Under the pieces are notes generated by a model. It was given only the letters and a program-made list of their open reading frames with translations, did no database searches and had not been told where the DNA came from. A DNA stretch of 64,000 bases, taken from the NCBI GenBank assembly GCA_914767885.1, contig CAJZBQ010000013.1, positions 124,001 through 188,000 of the forward strand, written 5' to 3'. Shown here one piece after another: positions 23,107 to 34,469 of the stretch (the stretch's first letter is position 1; the number at the start of each line of letters is the position of its first letter). The translations under genes were made by a program, and so were the position numbers. The DNA is from Blepharisma stoltei. Taxonomy: Eukaryota; Ciliophora; Heterotrichea; Heterotrichida; Blepharismidae.

Positions 23107-23301
23107 GGATTATTAATGAATCATTATCGGGAATTATGACTTTTTGAAGTATTATAGTGTAGGAGATGATTAAAAGCTTGCTATTAAATAGCCATTTCAA
23201 TATATTTATAAGAAATAGTATTTAAAATTGAATAAAATGTGGAAAATACTTATAAAAATCATAAACTTTTGTGTCCGCCTCCTTCTCATTATCAACGCTT
23301 C

Positions 23302-25053
23302 TCATTCTTTCCGTTTTTTTATTGTGTCATTAATAAGATTCCTGAATTCGTTCTCGGTTATCACATAATTTGGCTGAGGTCTATTCGGCAAATTCATTTC
23401 TTTATAATTTATGTGGCTTAATGCTGCTTTTGCTTCAAGCTTATATAGTTTTTTTGCAAATCCCTGCCGAGTTCGAATGCAGTCTTCTTTATATTTTTTT
23501 AAGTTTTCTCTATACTCGCCCATTCTTTTTTTCAAAATATTCATTATAGTGATATCTTTTATTGAGTCAGGTATTGAGGATTTTCCTTCTATAGCTGCAA
23601 AACTTATTGGCTTTTCTAGTTCTGATACAGGAAGAGTGTGATTTCTGACGCAATGCTCGATGTACATTTTATATTCAACTTTATTTCAAAGCAGCCTTTT
23701 TATAGCTAAAGCGCTTTTTCGTCTTATAAAAATAACTCGCATTGTTCGTTGGATAAAAATGATTTTATCGGTGAAGGATTTCATCATTTTAAACATTTGT
23801 TCTTCTGCGAGGACTCTTTCGCATACGTCAACAGCCATTATTGCTCATTTTTTTCTTATGTCTGTGGCTCATTTTTTGGCTTTTTTTGATAATTTCTGGA
23901 GAATTTGTAAGGATTTTTTAATTCTGACCCTCCTCAATATTCTTTTGAATTTTCCAAATGCTAACTACTCCCTCTGTAAGCGAAAAAAACTATTGGAAGA
24001 ACCTATTTTTGCCCAAAAACCACCCTCCGTGAGCGAACAATTTTTTTTTTGGATATAAAAATTTGATATATAAGTGATAATTATTATAACGAAATCTCTA
24101 GCTAATTATGTTTTAATTTTAAATAGCTTGCATTTTAAATATAAATTTTGCAAATTAAATTTTTTACTCTCAATTTTACAAATTGGATTTTTTTATAAAA
24201 TTTTGCATATAAAAAAATAAATAACCCCCTCCTGAGCGAATAATTTTTTTTTCCTTCATGAGTGGAGTAAACATAAATTTAAAAGCCAGATAAGCACTTT
24301 ATTAGATCTCCAATGTAATCTTTTTTTTGCAAATACTGTACGATGAACTCAATTAACAGCCCCAAAAATTGCGAAAACTGTTGCCCAAGCTTTGCTAATC
24401 TCTAAAACTTCATATTTTCTCATCTTTATTTCCGCTCTCCTTTCTTTCATCTGTAATTTAAAAATTTTTTCCATCTTATTTTTCGTATAAATCATTTGTT
24501 TTTTCTCTTTAATTTTCAAGATTTTTTCAGACTCAGATTTTGCTTTTTCTTTTAAATAATTCAGGCGGACCGTAGGTAAATATTTTTTCATGTCTTTATT
24601 TTCACTATAAATTTCTTGTCTCTTGCTCTGGTCCAACTTTTGAGTTATGGATGTTAAGCCTTTTTGTGGGAATCTAGAAACAGTGGAAAAATGAAATGAA
24701 GGCCCATCAAAAGTGTTTAAATCGTAATAATAATGTCCAGGTCCTAGCTTGCTGTCAGTTATTGTATTAAGTCCATAATTGAATTGGAATAATAATTGAA
24801 GAGAATTAGAGTCCAAAACACTTTTTTTACGGTGGATTTTTTGGGTGTCTGGGTTTTCTCTGGCAGCAAGGTCATGCTGAGATTGAGAGCGCTGTTTTAG
24901 TCATCTTTGGGTGGAAGAGATAAAGGGTTTCAGTTTCATTAATGAGCGATTTCTTGATTCTTTATTAGGAGATAAATTTAATGACTTTGCAGCTTCTGGA
25001 ATTTCTGTAATAAAGCTTCTAGCGGTGTTTGGCAAGGATAAAGTAGGCTTCAT
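23302..25053 (-). CDS. SHIPPO-like / IQ-motif basic protein, likely ciliary
   Basis: ATG 25053 to TAA 23302, with UGA = Trp at several places (24349, 23694 and others). The N-terminal half contains LGPGHYYYDLNTF, which fits the GPGxY core of sperm-tail PG-rich (SHIPPO/STPG) repeats that bind microtubules of cilia. The rest is long, basic, helical and Lys/Arg-rich, with an IQ-like helix (MRVIFIRRKSALAIKRLLW) near 23720. The C-terminus ends NDTIKKRKE. A 306-bp family A MITE interrupts it (23964-24269); its removal joins IWLLNLCL to AFGKFKRILRR. Likely location: ciliary or cortical cytoskeleton, by inference from the motif. It is convergent with the calmodulin-like gene (195 bp apart). Confidence 0.7.
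23964..24269. mobile_element. Family A MITE acting as IES (306 bp)
   Basis: Left end CTCCCTCTGTAAGCGAA plus a second copy (CACCCTCCGTGAGCGAAC) at about 24020; core GATATATAAGTGATAATTAT at about 24068; degraded right hairpin at 24225-24268. Flanked by TA 23962 and TA 24268; removal keeps the reading frame. Confidence 0.9.
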
Positions 25054-25790
25054 TGCTGCAGATAAAAATTTATGCTGAAAAAATTATAATAAATCGGCTA
25101 TTTTTTTACAGCCTTGCAATTTATTTATAGGTCGTTTGGGCTCATGAACGAAGGGCCTTCGCCCAACAAAAAAAAAAACTGAATGGGCACGTTGGTGCGT
25201 CACTGTTTTAGCTAATAGGGCACAATATTAAAAATGTCAGTTAGTGGTATGTCCTAGCACCTGCCTCGCAGGATGGACCCATGATCACGAGCTCAGTGAG
25301 AGAAGTCCGACTTCTTGAGAGCCTCGGCTTGAAGTGAAGAGGTCATTGCTGTGTCTGGCGTTGACTAGAGGAGTCCTAACGGGCTATTTAACTTTAACGG
25401 TTTGACATTTAAGCTGGCTCACCTACTGTTTCTCAGAGCTTTTAAATTAGCAAAACCTCAAGAGCAAGGGGACTTAACGCAAAAAAAATTTTGCGAGAGT
25501 AATTCAACAAACTTAAACTTAAGCTGCTGATGGATTCGCAGTTGTTTTCTTGTTCTGAGAGTGCTGGAATGGGAATTGCTAACGTAGGGTAGGGTAAGTA
25601 TAAAATTTCTTCTTCTTTCTTCTTATAGGCTGTATAAAGGCAATAAGTAAAATAGCCAATACACAATAAATTTTAATATGGTCTTTAAAACCTTTATATA
25701 TTGTAACAAAAATCCTTTGTTATCAAAAATAAATTATAATAATTGTTGCATACAATAATAATGCAGCCGTCACTTATGTCGCTTATATCA
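25054..25790. other. Intergenic DNA, GC-richer middle part
   Basis: About 25120-25440 is GC-richer than the surroundings and resembles the non-repetitive long IESs seen inside genes, but with no gene across it the edges cannot be fixed. A 74-codon minus frame at 25442-25666 has no ATG start and no recognisable domain; I do not call it a gene. Confidence 0.4.
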
Positions 25791-26958
25791 CTAGCAGCAC
25801 CTTTTCTTCGCTTTATGTGGCTTCTTCTTCAACGAAATGCTACTTTTTGCAGGAGAAACCAAATTATTATTGATATCAGGACACAGTCCTTTGGCAATAT
25901 CCATAAAAATTTTTTCCACACCTACATTGGATTTTGCTGAGGTTTTCGCATAAATTGCCCCAATAAAATTTGCGTATTCCTTGGCTTCATCAATTGGAAT
26001 TTCTTCTCTTTCGACGAGATCTTCTTTATTTCCTGCAATCGCAATTATTGTACTGTTCTTTATGATTTCTTTGAGTCCGCAGTACCATGCCTTCAGACCA
26101 TTGAAACTATTTCTACTGGTGATATCATATACAAGGATAACGGCATTTGCATCTCTACAGTACATACTTGTGAGGCTGCGATATCTTTCTTGGCCAGCGG
26201 TGTCCCAGATATCGAAGTGGATGTGTGTGTCATTCACATACATAAAAATGGAGTGGCGAACCAACCCAACCTCTTAACACCTGTAGCTGGGGTCACCCAG
26301 GGACCTTGTGGAAGGGAGGTTGGCGTTCGGTAATGTGTATCCGGCCAGGTTTTTACTTGGTTTGGGTGGAGCGCAATATCGGATTAGGCCGACCGCAAGT
26401 TCACACCCGGGACCAAGGTTTTTTGCCTCTTGGGAAGATGGGTTCGGCGTTGGAAAGGGAAAGCCCAGCAGAGTCGACAAGACCAATCGGGCAATTTCTA
26501 GCGCGATACCAGGCGTTGCGTCCTGGGCGACGGATTCCATCTTGGCCGATAGCTTGACCAGAAAATTCATTTTTTGAATTTTCTGGAAGGGCAACCCAAG
26601 TTGACGTACGGCACGGTGGCCCAGCCCACTGACTCGCCGTTAGACGCGAGCCTCAGGCGGCGAGGAGTCTACCCCTAGAGGGTGGCGGCAGGCGGCCAAG
26701 ACGAAACAAGGTGGAGATAAAGCGTTGTATGACGCCAACAGGGAGCTTTTCGATAATCTAATTAAGTAAGTAAGTAAGTGTGTGTCATTCACATGCAATG
26801 TTTTTTTAAGAGATGAAATCCCAATGGTCGGGCTCGAGTCTTGTTTGAAGTAGTTGTCGACAAACCTTAGCAGGACGCTGGACTTGCCAACGCCTGAATC
26901 TCCTAACTCTATTTAAGAGCCATCAAGGCATTTTTACTCACTCTTATAAGGGATTCAT
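25791..26958 (-). CDS. Rab-family small GTPase, split by a retroelement
   Basis: Ends at TAG 25791 with a C-terminal KKRCC, a double-Cys prenylation motif. The G-domain motifs are visible in order: P-loop GDSGVGKSS, switch-I SPTIGI, WDTAGQERYR, NKED of the guanine-specificity motif (GNKEDLV) and TSAKSN. About 190 residues, a normal Rab length. A 539-bp element (26240-26778) with a 16-bp target duplication sits between SLKKTLHVNDTH and IHFDIWDTAG. The extreme N-terminus (MNPLELGDSG) requires a 37-bp excision at 26912-26948 and is uncertain. Expected role: vesicle trafficking, membrane-anchored through C-terminal geranylgeranyl groups. The subfamily is not assigned. Confidence 0.8.
26240..26778 (+). 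mobile_element. Retroelement insertion (539 bp) with 16-bp target duplication
   Basis: The 16-bp sequence TGTGTGTCATTCACAT occurs on both sides (26224-26239 and 26779-26794). The inserted DNA is GC-rich and ends in (TAAG)n. The last bases before the tail can be read as DKALYDANRELFDNLIK followed by TAA, like the end of a LINE polyprotein overlapping its tail. Features fit target-primed reverse transcription: a 5'-truncated LINE or a SINE. Confidence 0.8.
26912..26948. other. Possible very short IES (37 bp) near the Rab start
   Basis: ATG 26958 starts MNPL and runs into TAA. Joining TA 26947 to TA 26910 gives MNPLELGDSGVGKSS, a plausible Rab start. A longer intron is an alternative. Confidence 0.35.
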
Positions 26959-27175
26959 TTTTTTTTAAAAAAAAATGGTTTAAAATGGAAGATTTAAGTT
27001 TAAGAATGTAAGCTATATAAAATTAAATAGAGATTTGATTAATTATAATTAAAAATTTGCTTGCTCTTGAGTTGATGTCCTAGTCAGAATTTTCTATGAT
27101 TTGCTAACTCCTTAAAGGCGGGAGTAAGAGGACGACTTTTACATTTACATTGTTGTGCCACATTAAATTTATCTT

Positions 27176-29111
27176 TTAAGAAATATTACGATTTTTTATT
27201 ATTACTCCGTTGGATTCCTTAGGTTTTGTGATTTCTTGGAGCTTCTCATTGAAGTTTTCTCCTCTTTTGACAGCAAATTTCAGCTCCCTTCTTTCTTTTT
27301 TAGTTAGCTTGTGCCCAGCTTCTATAAAGATTCCTCCTTCTTTGTCAACTCCTAGCTTGGTTTCGACTTCTTTAGAGAAAAAAATGGGATCAACTATTTC
27401 TTTTTTTTCCTCGACAGCTTCAGGCTCCAGCTCTGTCTCAAAGCCAGGTGGGAGATGGCAATATAACAGTTTTCCATTAACATAGTCTTTAAGCACTATT
27501 TTTCCTGCTTTTGACTCATCAGGAAGTCCACTTCCTATAGTAAAGCTTCTATGGTTCGCGATTTTTTGTAAAAGGATGGTCCCAGGCACTCTTCCGCCTA
27601 GCTGGATTCCATATAAGTTTTCTAGTAATGAAGAATGAACCCTCAGGCAAATGATTTCGACAGGACTTAATATGTCTTTAAGCTGATCTATTGGAAGTAC
27701 TCCACAAGTAACCATTTCAGCTCTTGAAGAAAGCAGAGAAGGGAAAACCAGACCTGGACAGTCACATAAAGTGATGTTTGGGCTAAGATTAAGCGTCTGC
27801 AAGTGCTTTGTTTTCCCTGGCTGAGCAGCCACACCAACTCTTTTTTCACCCATAAGGACATTAATAACTGAGGATTTACCTACATTTGGATACCCAACAA
27901 AGCCAATATTGACATGCTTGCTAGGATTGCTTAGCCTGTCCAACAATTCTTGGCTTGAATATATATACTCTATCCTATAAATAATTTAAAAAAAATTATT
28001 TTTGCCAATTTTTATAAAAAATAATAATTTTGGTATATATGACTTGTCCCTATTCTCAAATTTTTCACCAAACTGGTTTCACCTTCTCATATCATTATCA
28101 ATAAGCTCTTGTTCTTTATATGCAGAAAAATACATAATATCAACCCCTTCCCTTTCAAAATACTCAGCCCATAGATTTCGAATATTTTCAGGGACAAGGT
28201 CAGCTTTATTTAGAATCAGCACAAAACTTTTTTCTGGAGACAATTCTTTTATGTAGTTTTCTAGGTCAGGATTTCTGAAAAACAAAGGATTTCTGGCATC
28301 AACTATTTGGCAGATCACCTCAGAACGCTCCAGGACTCTTCAGAGCTGTCGCCATATGTCGAGGTTTTTCTCGTAAGGGGTCACAGAAGAGTTAATTTCT
28401 GACTCTTCTGTTTCTGCGAGCTCTTTTCGCCATTGGAGGAAAGCTAAGTTTTCAAGCTCGTTAAGTTGCTCTGGTGTAGTTTCTTGGGTCCATTTTGGTC
28501 TTCTTGGGAGCCTTAAAGCTCGGTAATTTTGCCCATTGATTGATTTGGCATGAAGCTCACTTTTACCCACTATTCTAGAGCTTTTTTGATTTTATCTTAC
28601 CCACTCTTCCATTAGCGAATAAAACCATTGGAAAAATCCCTATTTTTTTGTCTCTAACCATCCTCCACGAGTGAACACAAAATATTTTCATAAAATAATA
28701 ACTACTATTTTAAATTTTAAAAAAAAAATTACTATAAAATTTATATATAATTTTTTTTAAAAAACAATTAAATTTTATTTGCTAATGGAGGGGGGAGAGT
28801 TAGGTATTTTATATTGTGATTTTTTTTCTTAATTTTACCATTGTCTTAATATAAAAAATGAGTAATTATTGAAAAATATTGACCAAAAAACCTGCTACGA
28901 TTCTAGACTCACTAACAATTTTGAAGGTTCTTTCGGCTGTAAATTGACGATTAGCTAATGATGCTAAGGTCATGAATTCGTCTAAGTTGTTTTGGTCAAT
29001 TATGGATTTTAGCTTAGGGCCTTCTTCTGTTGTGTGTAGCTTGGACTTAGGCCCTTTCCTTTTGTTTTTATTGCGGATTAATGCGGCACCGATGACTTCT
29101 TGTTTAGGCAT
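27176..29111 (-). CDS. LSG1: LSG1, circularly permuted GTPase for 60S ribosome export/maturation
   Basis: ATG 29111 to TAA 27176, with UGA = Trp at 28340 and 28079. The order of GTPase motifs is permuted, as in the YlqF/LSG1 group: NKADLV (G4) comes first, then GYPNVGKSS (G1) and DCPGLVFP (G3). The N-terminus (IDQNNLDEFMTLASLA), the linker TPYEKNLDIWRQLWRVLERS and the downstream CGVLPIDQLKD / LKDYVNGKLLYCHLPPG all fit LSG1. The long acidic insertion seen in animal LSG1 is missing here. Known role of the family: a cytoplasmic GTPase that releases the export adaptor NMD3 from pre-60S subunits. Two inserts interrupt it: 28573-28897 (with a family A MITE) and 27962-28039. Confidence 0.92.
27962..28039. 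other. Short IES (78 bp) in LSG1
   Basis: Removal between TATA-rich edges at 27960 and 28038 joins KFENRDKSY to SSQELLDRLSNPS, where LSG1 proteins normally have a similar SxQEL segment. Several TA registers are possible. Confidence 0.7.
28573..28897. mobile_element. IES (325 bp) in LSG1 containing a degraded family A MITE
   Basis: Removal between TA 28571 and TA 28896 joins VSESRIV to VGKSELHAKSINGQ. Inside are family A words at 28605-28680 (ATTAGCGAATAAAACC, CCTCCACGAGTGAACA) and a G-run end at about 28785-28807 (GCTAATGGAGGGGGGAGAG). Confidence 0.85.
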
Positions 29112-29257
29112 ATTAATAAAAATGGAATAAAAAGATGCAGCTGTGCAGATAAGCTAAATTAATTTATGGGATTATGTGTGGAATAAATAGAAAATATTGT
29201 TTTAAATTTTTTAAAATCTGAAAGCTGTATTTATTTTATTATTTTATAGCAGCTCAT

Positions 29258-32200
29258 TTAAAAAATAGTTACAAAAATATGTTTGCCTTGAATAACACAC
29301 AACTGTGGCTCTGCATTATCAGCCTTTCTGCCTAGCACGGTATTTAAATTTCGCATTATATGGCCGATAGCTACTTTCTCTAGCTCCCTCTTTGAATTGG
29401 AGCAAATATAATTATAGAAGAAAATACAAATTTTATAAAATTATTTTGATGCAATTTAATGAAAAGTGCAAATAGAATATTATTTAAACAGTTTTCACAC
29501 TGAATCAATTAATTTTTATAAAATTGTAAAAACAATTAACCCCCTAACATAATTTTTTTTGTTCTAAATAGGGAAGAGTAAGGTTTTTATCCCCTTCCCA
29601 AATCTCTCATCTTTTACGCTTTTTCTTAATGTAAACCTTATATTTGTTCTCACAACATTACTATCATCACTTCTTCTTGTTGTATTTTCATCGCTTCTTC
29701 TAGTTGTATTTCCTTCACTTGACTTTTTAAAATTTTCTTCTTTATTTACCGATATATTAATTGTCGGAGTATTTTTTTAATTTTTTTATTAAAATTCATT
29801 TAAAAATATTTATTTAAATTTTTTATCCCCTTTATGTCGGAGCACTTTCTTTCAATATTCTTTTACAAATATTTATTTCCCTCATCCCTTCTATTATTAT
29901 CAAATCAGCGACATGCTCAAAGTTTTTATCAACATTTTGTGGGTCAATTTCAAGAATTTTTCCAAGCTCATTTCTCGATATGGAGAAAACATTTTCTATA
30001 GCTGGGGTCTTTTTGTCTGCTACTGCTTCTATTAAAATATCTTCAAATGCATCAATATAGCTTATATCAAAAAAATTAAGCACATATTTAAAAGTGTTAT
30101 TCAGTACTCTTGATGTCGAATAAATCAATCTTGGCTCAACCAATGAGCACTTGCGTATAATTACTTCAGAGTTTTCAATATCAACGTTATATGGCTGGAA
30201 AAGGTGCAGCTCAGGCATAAGCTTTTTTTTCCCTATTATTCATCTCTTGGCAAGCTAATTTAAGGACTTGGCATGCCAAATAAATATTTAGCATTAATTC
30301 TGGAACTATAGGATAAACAAGAAGGGAAGAGGACACTCAAGGCCAATCAATAGTTGTGATCCCAACATAACCAAAATTTCATTTTTCTTCTCATAAACTT
30401 CTGAATTTTCCCACAAATCCATAAGTTCGCACACTTCGCTTACTGAATAAGTCACAGGTTTTGGATTAGGAGCTTCATTTAAACCATTAAGCATAATCCG
30501 TATATACTCTCCAGGGATAAATTTTGTTTTAGAACTGTCTCCCATTGTGATATTGCTTTTGGTTTTCATAATCGAAATTTTATACTTTTGGCCTTGTATA
30601 TGTCTTTCTCCTTTTATTAAAATTTCGTCAGGGATTTCTGTGTTTTTGCTTTGTTGCCTTTTTTTTCTTCTAAAAACATTTTGGATTTTTGTGATTTTTG
30701 CGATATCTTGGTCTGAATATAGCAAAGATAATTTCCCATTTTCAATGGTCAAATTTTTTACGAAATCGTCAATTTTCATATTTTGTGGCTGTTTTTGGGT
30801 TAAAGTATAGACTTCTTGGGTGCTTAAGCTTAGGGCTTTGATTATAAAATCGTCCTGGCTTGCTTTGCTTATAGTAATCATATAGTCTGCCCCATCAATT
30901 GAACTAATTTTTTCTAATATGAATTGTTCTTTAGATGGAGGATCAGGATTTGGATTTTTATTTTGGGAGATAATTTCAGATTTTTTGGAAGGTTCTATTG
31001 GAATATTTCTATCAGTTTGGGCTATACTTATATTTTGTCTATTTTCAGGTATTGGGTTGTTTCCTTGCTTTTGAGTTCTTTTTCTAACTATCTCATTTAA
31101 ATTGGAAACAAAAAATCCTGTTTAAATTTAAAGAGGTAATTTTTTTAATCGAAAAAATAATTTAAAAATATAAAAAAAAATAAATTGAACACGATATTTT
31201 GAATTTAATTTATTTTTATAAAGAATTAATTAAAGAATTTAATCGATTTATTGTGAAAACTGTTAAAAAAACTATTCTAATTGCATTTCTTCCATTAAAT
31301 AAGGGTAAAACTTGTAATATAAAAATTTTATTTTTACCTGTAAAATTTGCCTTTTAAAAACTAAAATTTACTGGGTACCAAAAATAGAAATTTTGCCGAT
31401 ATTTTCTTCAATTTCAAGGTGGGGCAGTAAGTGCTGGTGGGCCTGTTTCTGGATTTTTTAATCCTTCGTCCTTTCGATATGTCATTATTGGATTTTTGGC
31501 TTTAATTAATGCTAATAAATCTCTATTAGAAACTGGCAGCGCAGCTCCTGTTTTTATTTCTACTGGATTTTGTCTTTCTGTTATTATCTTTCTTGACGCA
31601 ATTTCGCTTGATTTTGATCTTATATTTTGTATCAGATTTTTTCCACCTTGCTCGCTTTCTAAAATATTTTTCTTTTGAAAATCTTTTTCAGGCTTTTCTT
31701 CTTCATTTCTAAAAGTGCATGATTGGGTGGATTTTAATTTTGTAGAGAATGAAGGGGTTGGAATTGATGAGTTTGTTCCAGACTGTATTGACCTGCTGCT
31801 TATAAGTGCAAGAAGATTCCTTGAAGTTGGCAAAGCTTGTTGGCTGATTTTTCTATCTTCTGAGTCCTTCCTTTTAATTTCTTTTTTTAATGAAAACTGC
31901 CTCAAAATTTCAATTGAATCATTTTGTTTAAGATCTTTCCGATTTATTTTCTCTTCTTCTAAAAATTTCTCTTTTTCCTTTTTTTGAAGGTCTTTACTAT
32001 TTATTTTTTCTTCCTCTAGAAATTTCTCTTCTTTTTTACTTGTCAATTTTTTATTGTTTTCTACTTTTTCTTCATTAATCCCTCCAAATGAAGGTTCATA
32101 ATTATCCATTGGTGCATCTTCTCCTAATAATAATGCCAATTTATTCTCCGTTGTAGCTTTAATTAAAAGGCTAACCTTATTTTTCCCTTCCTTTTTATCA

Positions 32201-34391
32201 ATAATTGTTTGCTTTGGATCTTCTTTATCATTAATAGTTTGCTTTATTGCCTCTATTTCATTTGTTTTTCTTTGAGGTAGAATCGGATCAGGCAAAATTA
32301 TATCTAATGACTCCCTTGATGACTCAGAATTTTTTTTAATTTCGCTCAATTGCACAATAAATTTCCGTGAAGAATCAGTGTTCTGGGAATTTTTTTGGTC
32401 TATTTCCTCTGTTAATTTTAGCTCATTTGTATGTATAGGCTTAAAATTTAGTGAATTTTCTATATTTAAAGTATTTTCACTATGCTTTATGCTTATATCA
32501 TTTGATTTTATAACAATAGAAGAGTCTGAAGGATGTACTGGAATTGTATATTTATCCAGGTCTTTTATATCACTTTTGCTGCTTCTTGAAATAGAGCCTA
32601 CTGATTCAAGCTTTCTTGAGTGTTTGCCTTTATTGTCAATACTGTAATCAAGCAACCCTAGCTGCTCAAGCTCTCTTAAATCAGTGTCATTTTCAGTTTC
32701 TTTGTATTCTCTCGAATAATCGCCTTTTGTAATTAATGTCCCAGTATCATCCAAATCTAAATTTCTGCTGCTAAATCTCGGAGATTGGTATATTGGAGAA
32801 GGTTCGCTGCTCCTTATAAACTTCATAAGATTCGGCATCGAGTTTCTCGAAGAATGAAACTTACTATTTTTCCCTTTCCTTACAGGACTTATTGGCGATA
32901 AATCAGACTCACTCTCCCCAAAAATTTTCATATTTTCATCAAGCCTCGCTGAAGCAAATGCATAATTATTTTTTTTCCCATTTAATTTTTTGGTTTTTTC
33001 TCTATTGATTTGGCTTTCTACAGCAGCTTTATACGTTTTTTTGAAATTTTCTAATAATTGGCTTTGGGACTCATCTGCATAGCTTTTCATAAATGAGACT
33101 GATTTTTTATATCATTCAATAGAGCTTTCATAATGTTTTAAGCACTCTTCCTCAACCCCTAAGTTGTGATAAGCAACCCCCAAAATTTTGATTTTCTGTT
33201 TATAATCCTCTGTATCTTTTGAAGAGTTTAAATTTACAAGCTCTTCTTGTGCATTTTGGACGGCGAGTTTGCAATAATAAGCAGCGTCTTTGTGGGTGTT
33301 TAAATTTGAATAAATTGTGCATAAATTTAAATATAATGAAGAACGATCTACATCAATGTCAGGATAATCCTTAATTATTTGTAAGGCTTGGTGGGCGAAT
33401 TTTAGGGATTTCTGGTATCTTCCACAGTGCCTGTATGCACATGCTAAGGTATTTAGCACACTGCAAGACTCAGGGATTAGTTTTAAATGATAAGGCTGGG
33501 AAATTTTTAATAAGTTTTGGAGGATTTTGATGGCTTCTAGAGGGTTTTCTTTGTAAACTAATAATCCTGCTCCTTTTGATATAAGCTTTAGCATTTGGGC
33601 TAAAAATGATAAAACCTCATTGCTATTTTCGCCATAAAATGATTTTCGGATTGGTAATGCTTTGTTTACGAATTCTATGCAATCTAAAAATCGTTTTTGC
33701 TTGATCAAAGAGTCGATTGTTCTTTCAATTCTTTCTAAAATCTGCAGGTCTGCACTATTAATTCTTGTATTTCTTCTTTTGACTAGTTCCCCTCCTTAAA
33801 TTGTAACAAATATCGATAATTTTCAATTTTTTGGATCCCTTTAAATTGGAAAGAATTTTTTTTAATAGTAAATTTATAGATGAAAATATTTTTTTTATAG
33901 CCTAATACAATTAGAAAAATTAAGTAGAATATTATTTTAACAGTTTTGACATTGTATGGAATAATTTTAATTCTTCAAAAATTAATTAAAATTCAAAAAT
34001 ATTGTACTCAATTTTTATTTTTTTTGATTTTTTAAAATTTTGTTATAGCCAGGAGCGATTTTAGATCGCCCTGGCCTAGGATAAGGCTAAGGCTCAGAAA
34101 ATCCCCGAGTTGGTTTTTCAACTCAAGTTGACAAACCAAACTCGGGGAGTTGGCAAATGCCTCTTATATAAGGTATTTGCCAACTCCCGATTTAGTTTGT
34201 CAACTCGAGTTGAAAAACCAACTCGGGGAGTTTCTGAGTCTTATCCTAGCCCAGGGCGATCAAAAATCGCTCCTGGGCTATATAGAAAAAATTTAATATA
34301 AATATTTATTTAAAAAATTAATCCCCTTAAATTGGAACAGGAATTTTTGTTTCAATTTAAAGGGGGGTAAGAGCATACTTGGCTCTACCAT
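29258..34391 (-). CDS. TPR and IQ-motif protein, paralogue 1
   Basis: ATG 34391 to TAA 29258 after removing inserts. N-terminal TPR-like helices (LNTLACAYRHCGRYQKSLKF; LYLNLCTIYSNLNTHKDAAYY; LGVAYHNLGVEEECLKHYES). Then a long Ser/Lys/Glu-rich disordered region (about 33090-31430) with twin NLLALI motifs, and a C-terminal domain with an IQ-like helix (DIAKITKIQNVFRRKKRQQ) and segments such as RVLNNTFKYVLNFFDISYID. It is a tandem duplicate of the next gene upstream (34470-38563), 78 bp away; both C-terminal parts align residue by residue. At least five inserts of several families interrupt it. The function is unknown; TPR plus IQ suggests a calmodulin-binding scaffold. The part after 29834 is uncertain because one insert (29770-29834) does not excise in frame by TA. 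Confidence 0.75.
29374..29580. mobile_element. Family C MITE, degraded, acting as IES (207 bp)
   Basis: Ends CTCCCTCTTTGAATTGGAGC (left, about 29385) and TTTGTTCTAAATAGGGAAGAG (right, about 29560) are degraded family C ends. TA 29372 to TA 29579 removal joins GIKTL to AIGHIMRNLN and leads to CVIQGKHIFV, which matches the paralogue's CIIQGKSVSI. Confidence 0.7.
29770..29834. mobile_element. 65-bp AT-rich insert with 8-bp direct repeats
   Basis: TGTCGGAG stands on both sides (29762-29769 and 29835-29842). Removing the insert and one repeat restores KESAPTINISVNKEE, matching the paralogue (DTPNINISVNQEE). A TA-to-TA excision would leave a stop. The C-poor ends start TATTTTTTT and end CCCCTTTA. 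Confidence 0.7.
30190..30369. other. IES (180 bp) in paralogue 1
   Basis: TA 30188 to TA 30368 removal joins KKNEILV to NVDIENSEVIIRK. The paralogue has the same uninterrupted sequence KKNEIFVNVDIENHEIVLRK at about 35455-35510, an independent empty-site control. Confidence 0.9.
31087..31429. mobile_element. Family C MITE acting as IES (343 bp)
   Basis: Left end TCTCATTTAAATTGGAAAC and right end CTTCAATTTCAAGGTGGGG are family C words. TA 31085 to TA 31428 removal joins NPETGPPAL to RKRTQKQGNNP, in frame. Confidence 0.8.
33786..34369. mobile_element. Family C MITE with a nested foldback, acting as IES (584 bp)
   Basis: Ends CCCCTCCTTAAATTGTAAC and CAATTTAAAGGGGGG are family C. It sits eight codons into the gene. 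The paralogue at 38534-38563 has the same sequence with a single TA at this place (GACTAAGAGCATACTTGG), proving the insertion point and that one TA is left after precise removal. A separate foldback is nested inside (34047-34282). Confidence 0.95.
34047..34282. mobile_element. Foldback element (236 bp) nested in the family C MITE
   Basis: Almost the whole element is one inverted repeat: TAGCCAGGAGCGATTTTAGA at the left returns inverted as AAAATCGCTCCTGGGCTA at the right, and inner blocks (ACTCGGGGAGTT, CAACTCAAGTTGACAAACC) also pair. The loop is about 30 bp around 34160-34170. No coding sense. Confidence 0.85.
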
Positions 34392-34469
34392 TGTAAAAAT
34401 TTATTTGAATTATTAATATTTTTAATAAAAAATTCAAAAATATAAAAGATTGTGTATTTAATTAACAAA

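Noticed and set aside
26306-26594. Three overlapping frames of 80-106 codons within the Rab insert
   Set aside because: Shadows of GC-rich retroelement DNA; at most the last ~17 codons before the TAAG tail resemble a LINE end.
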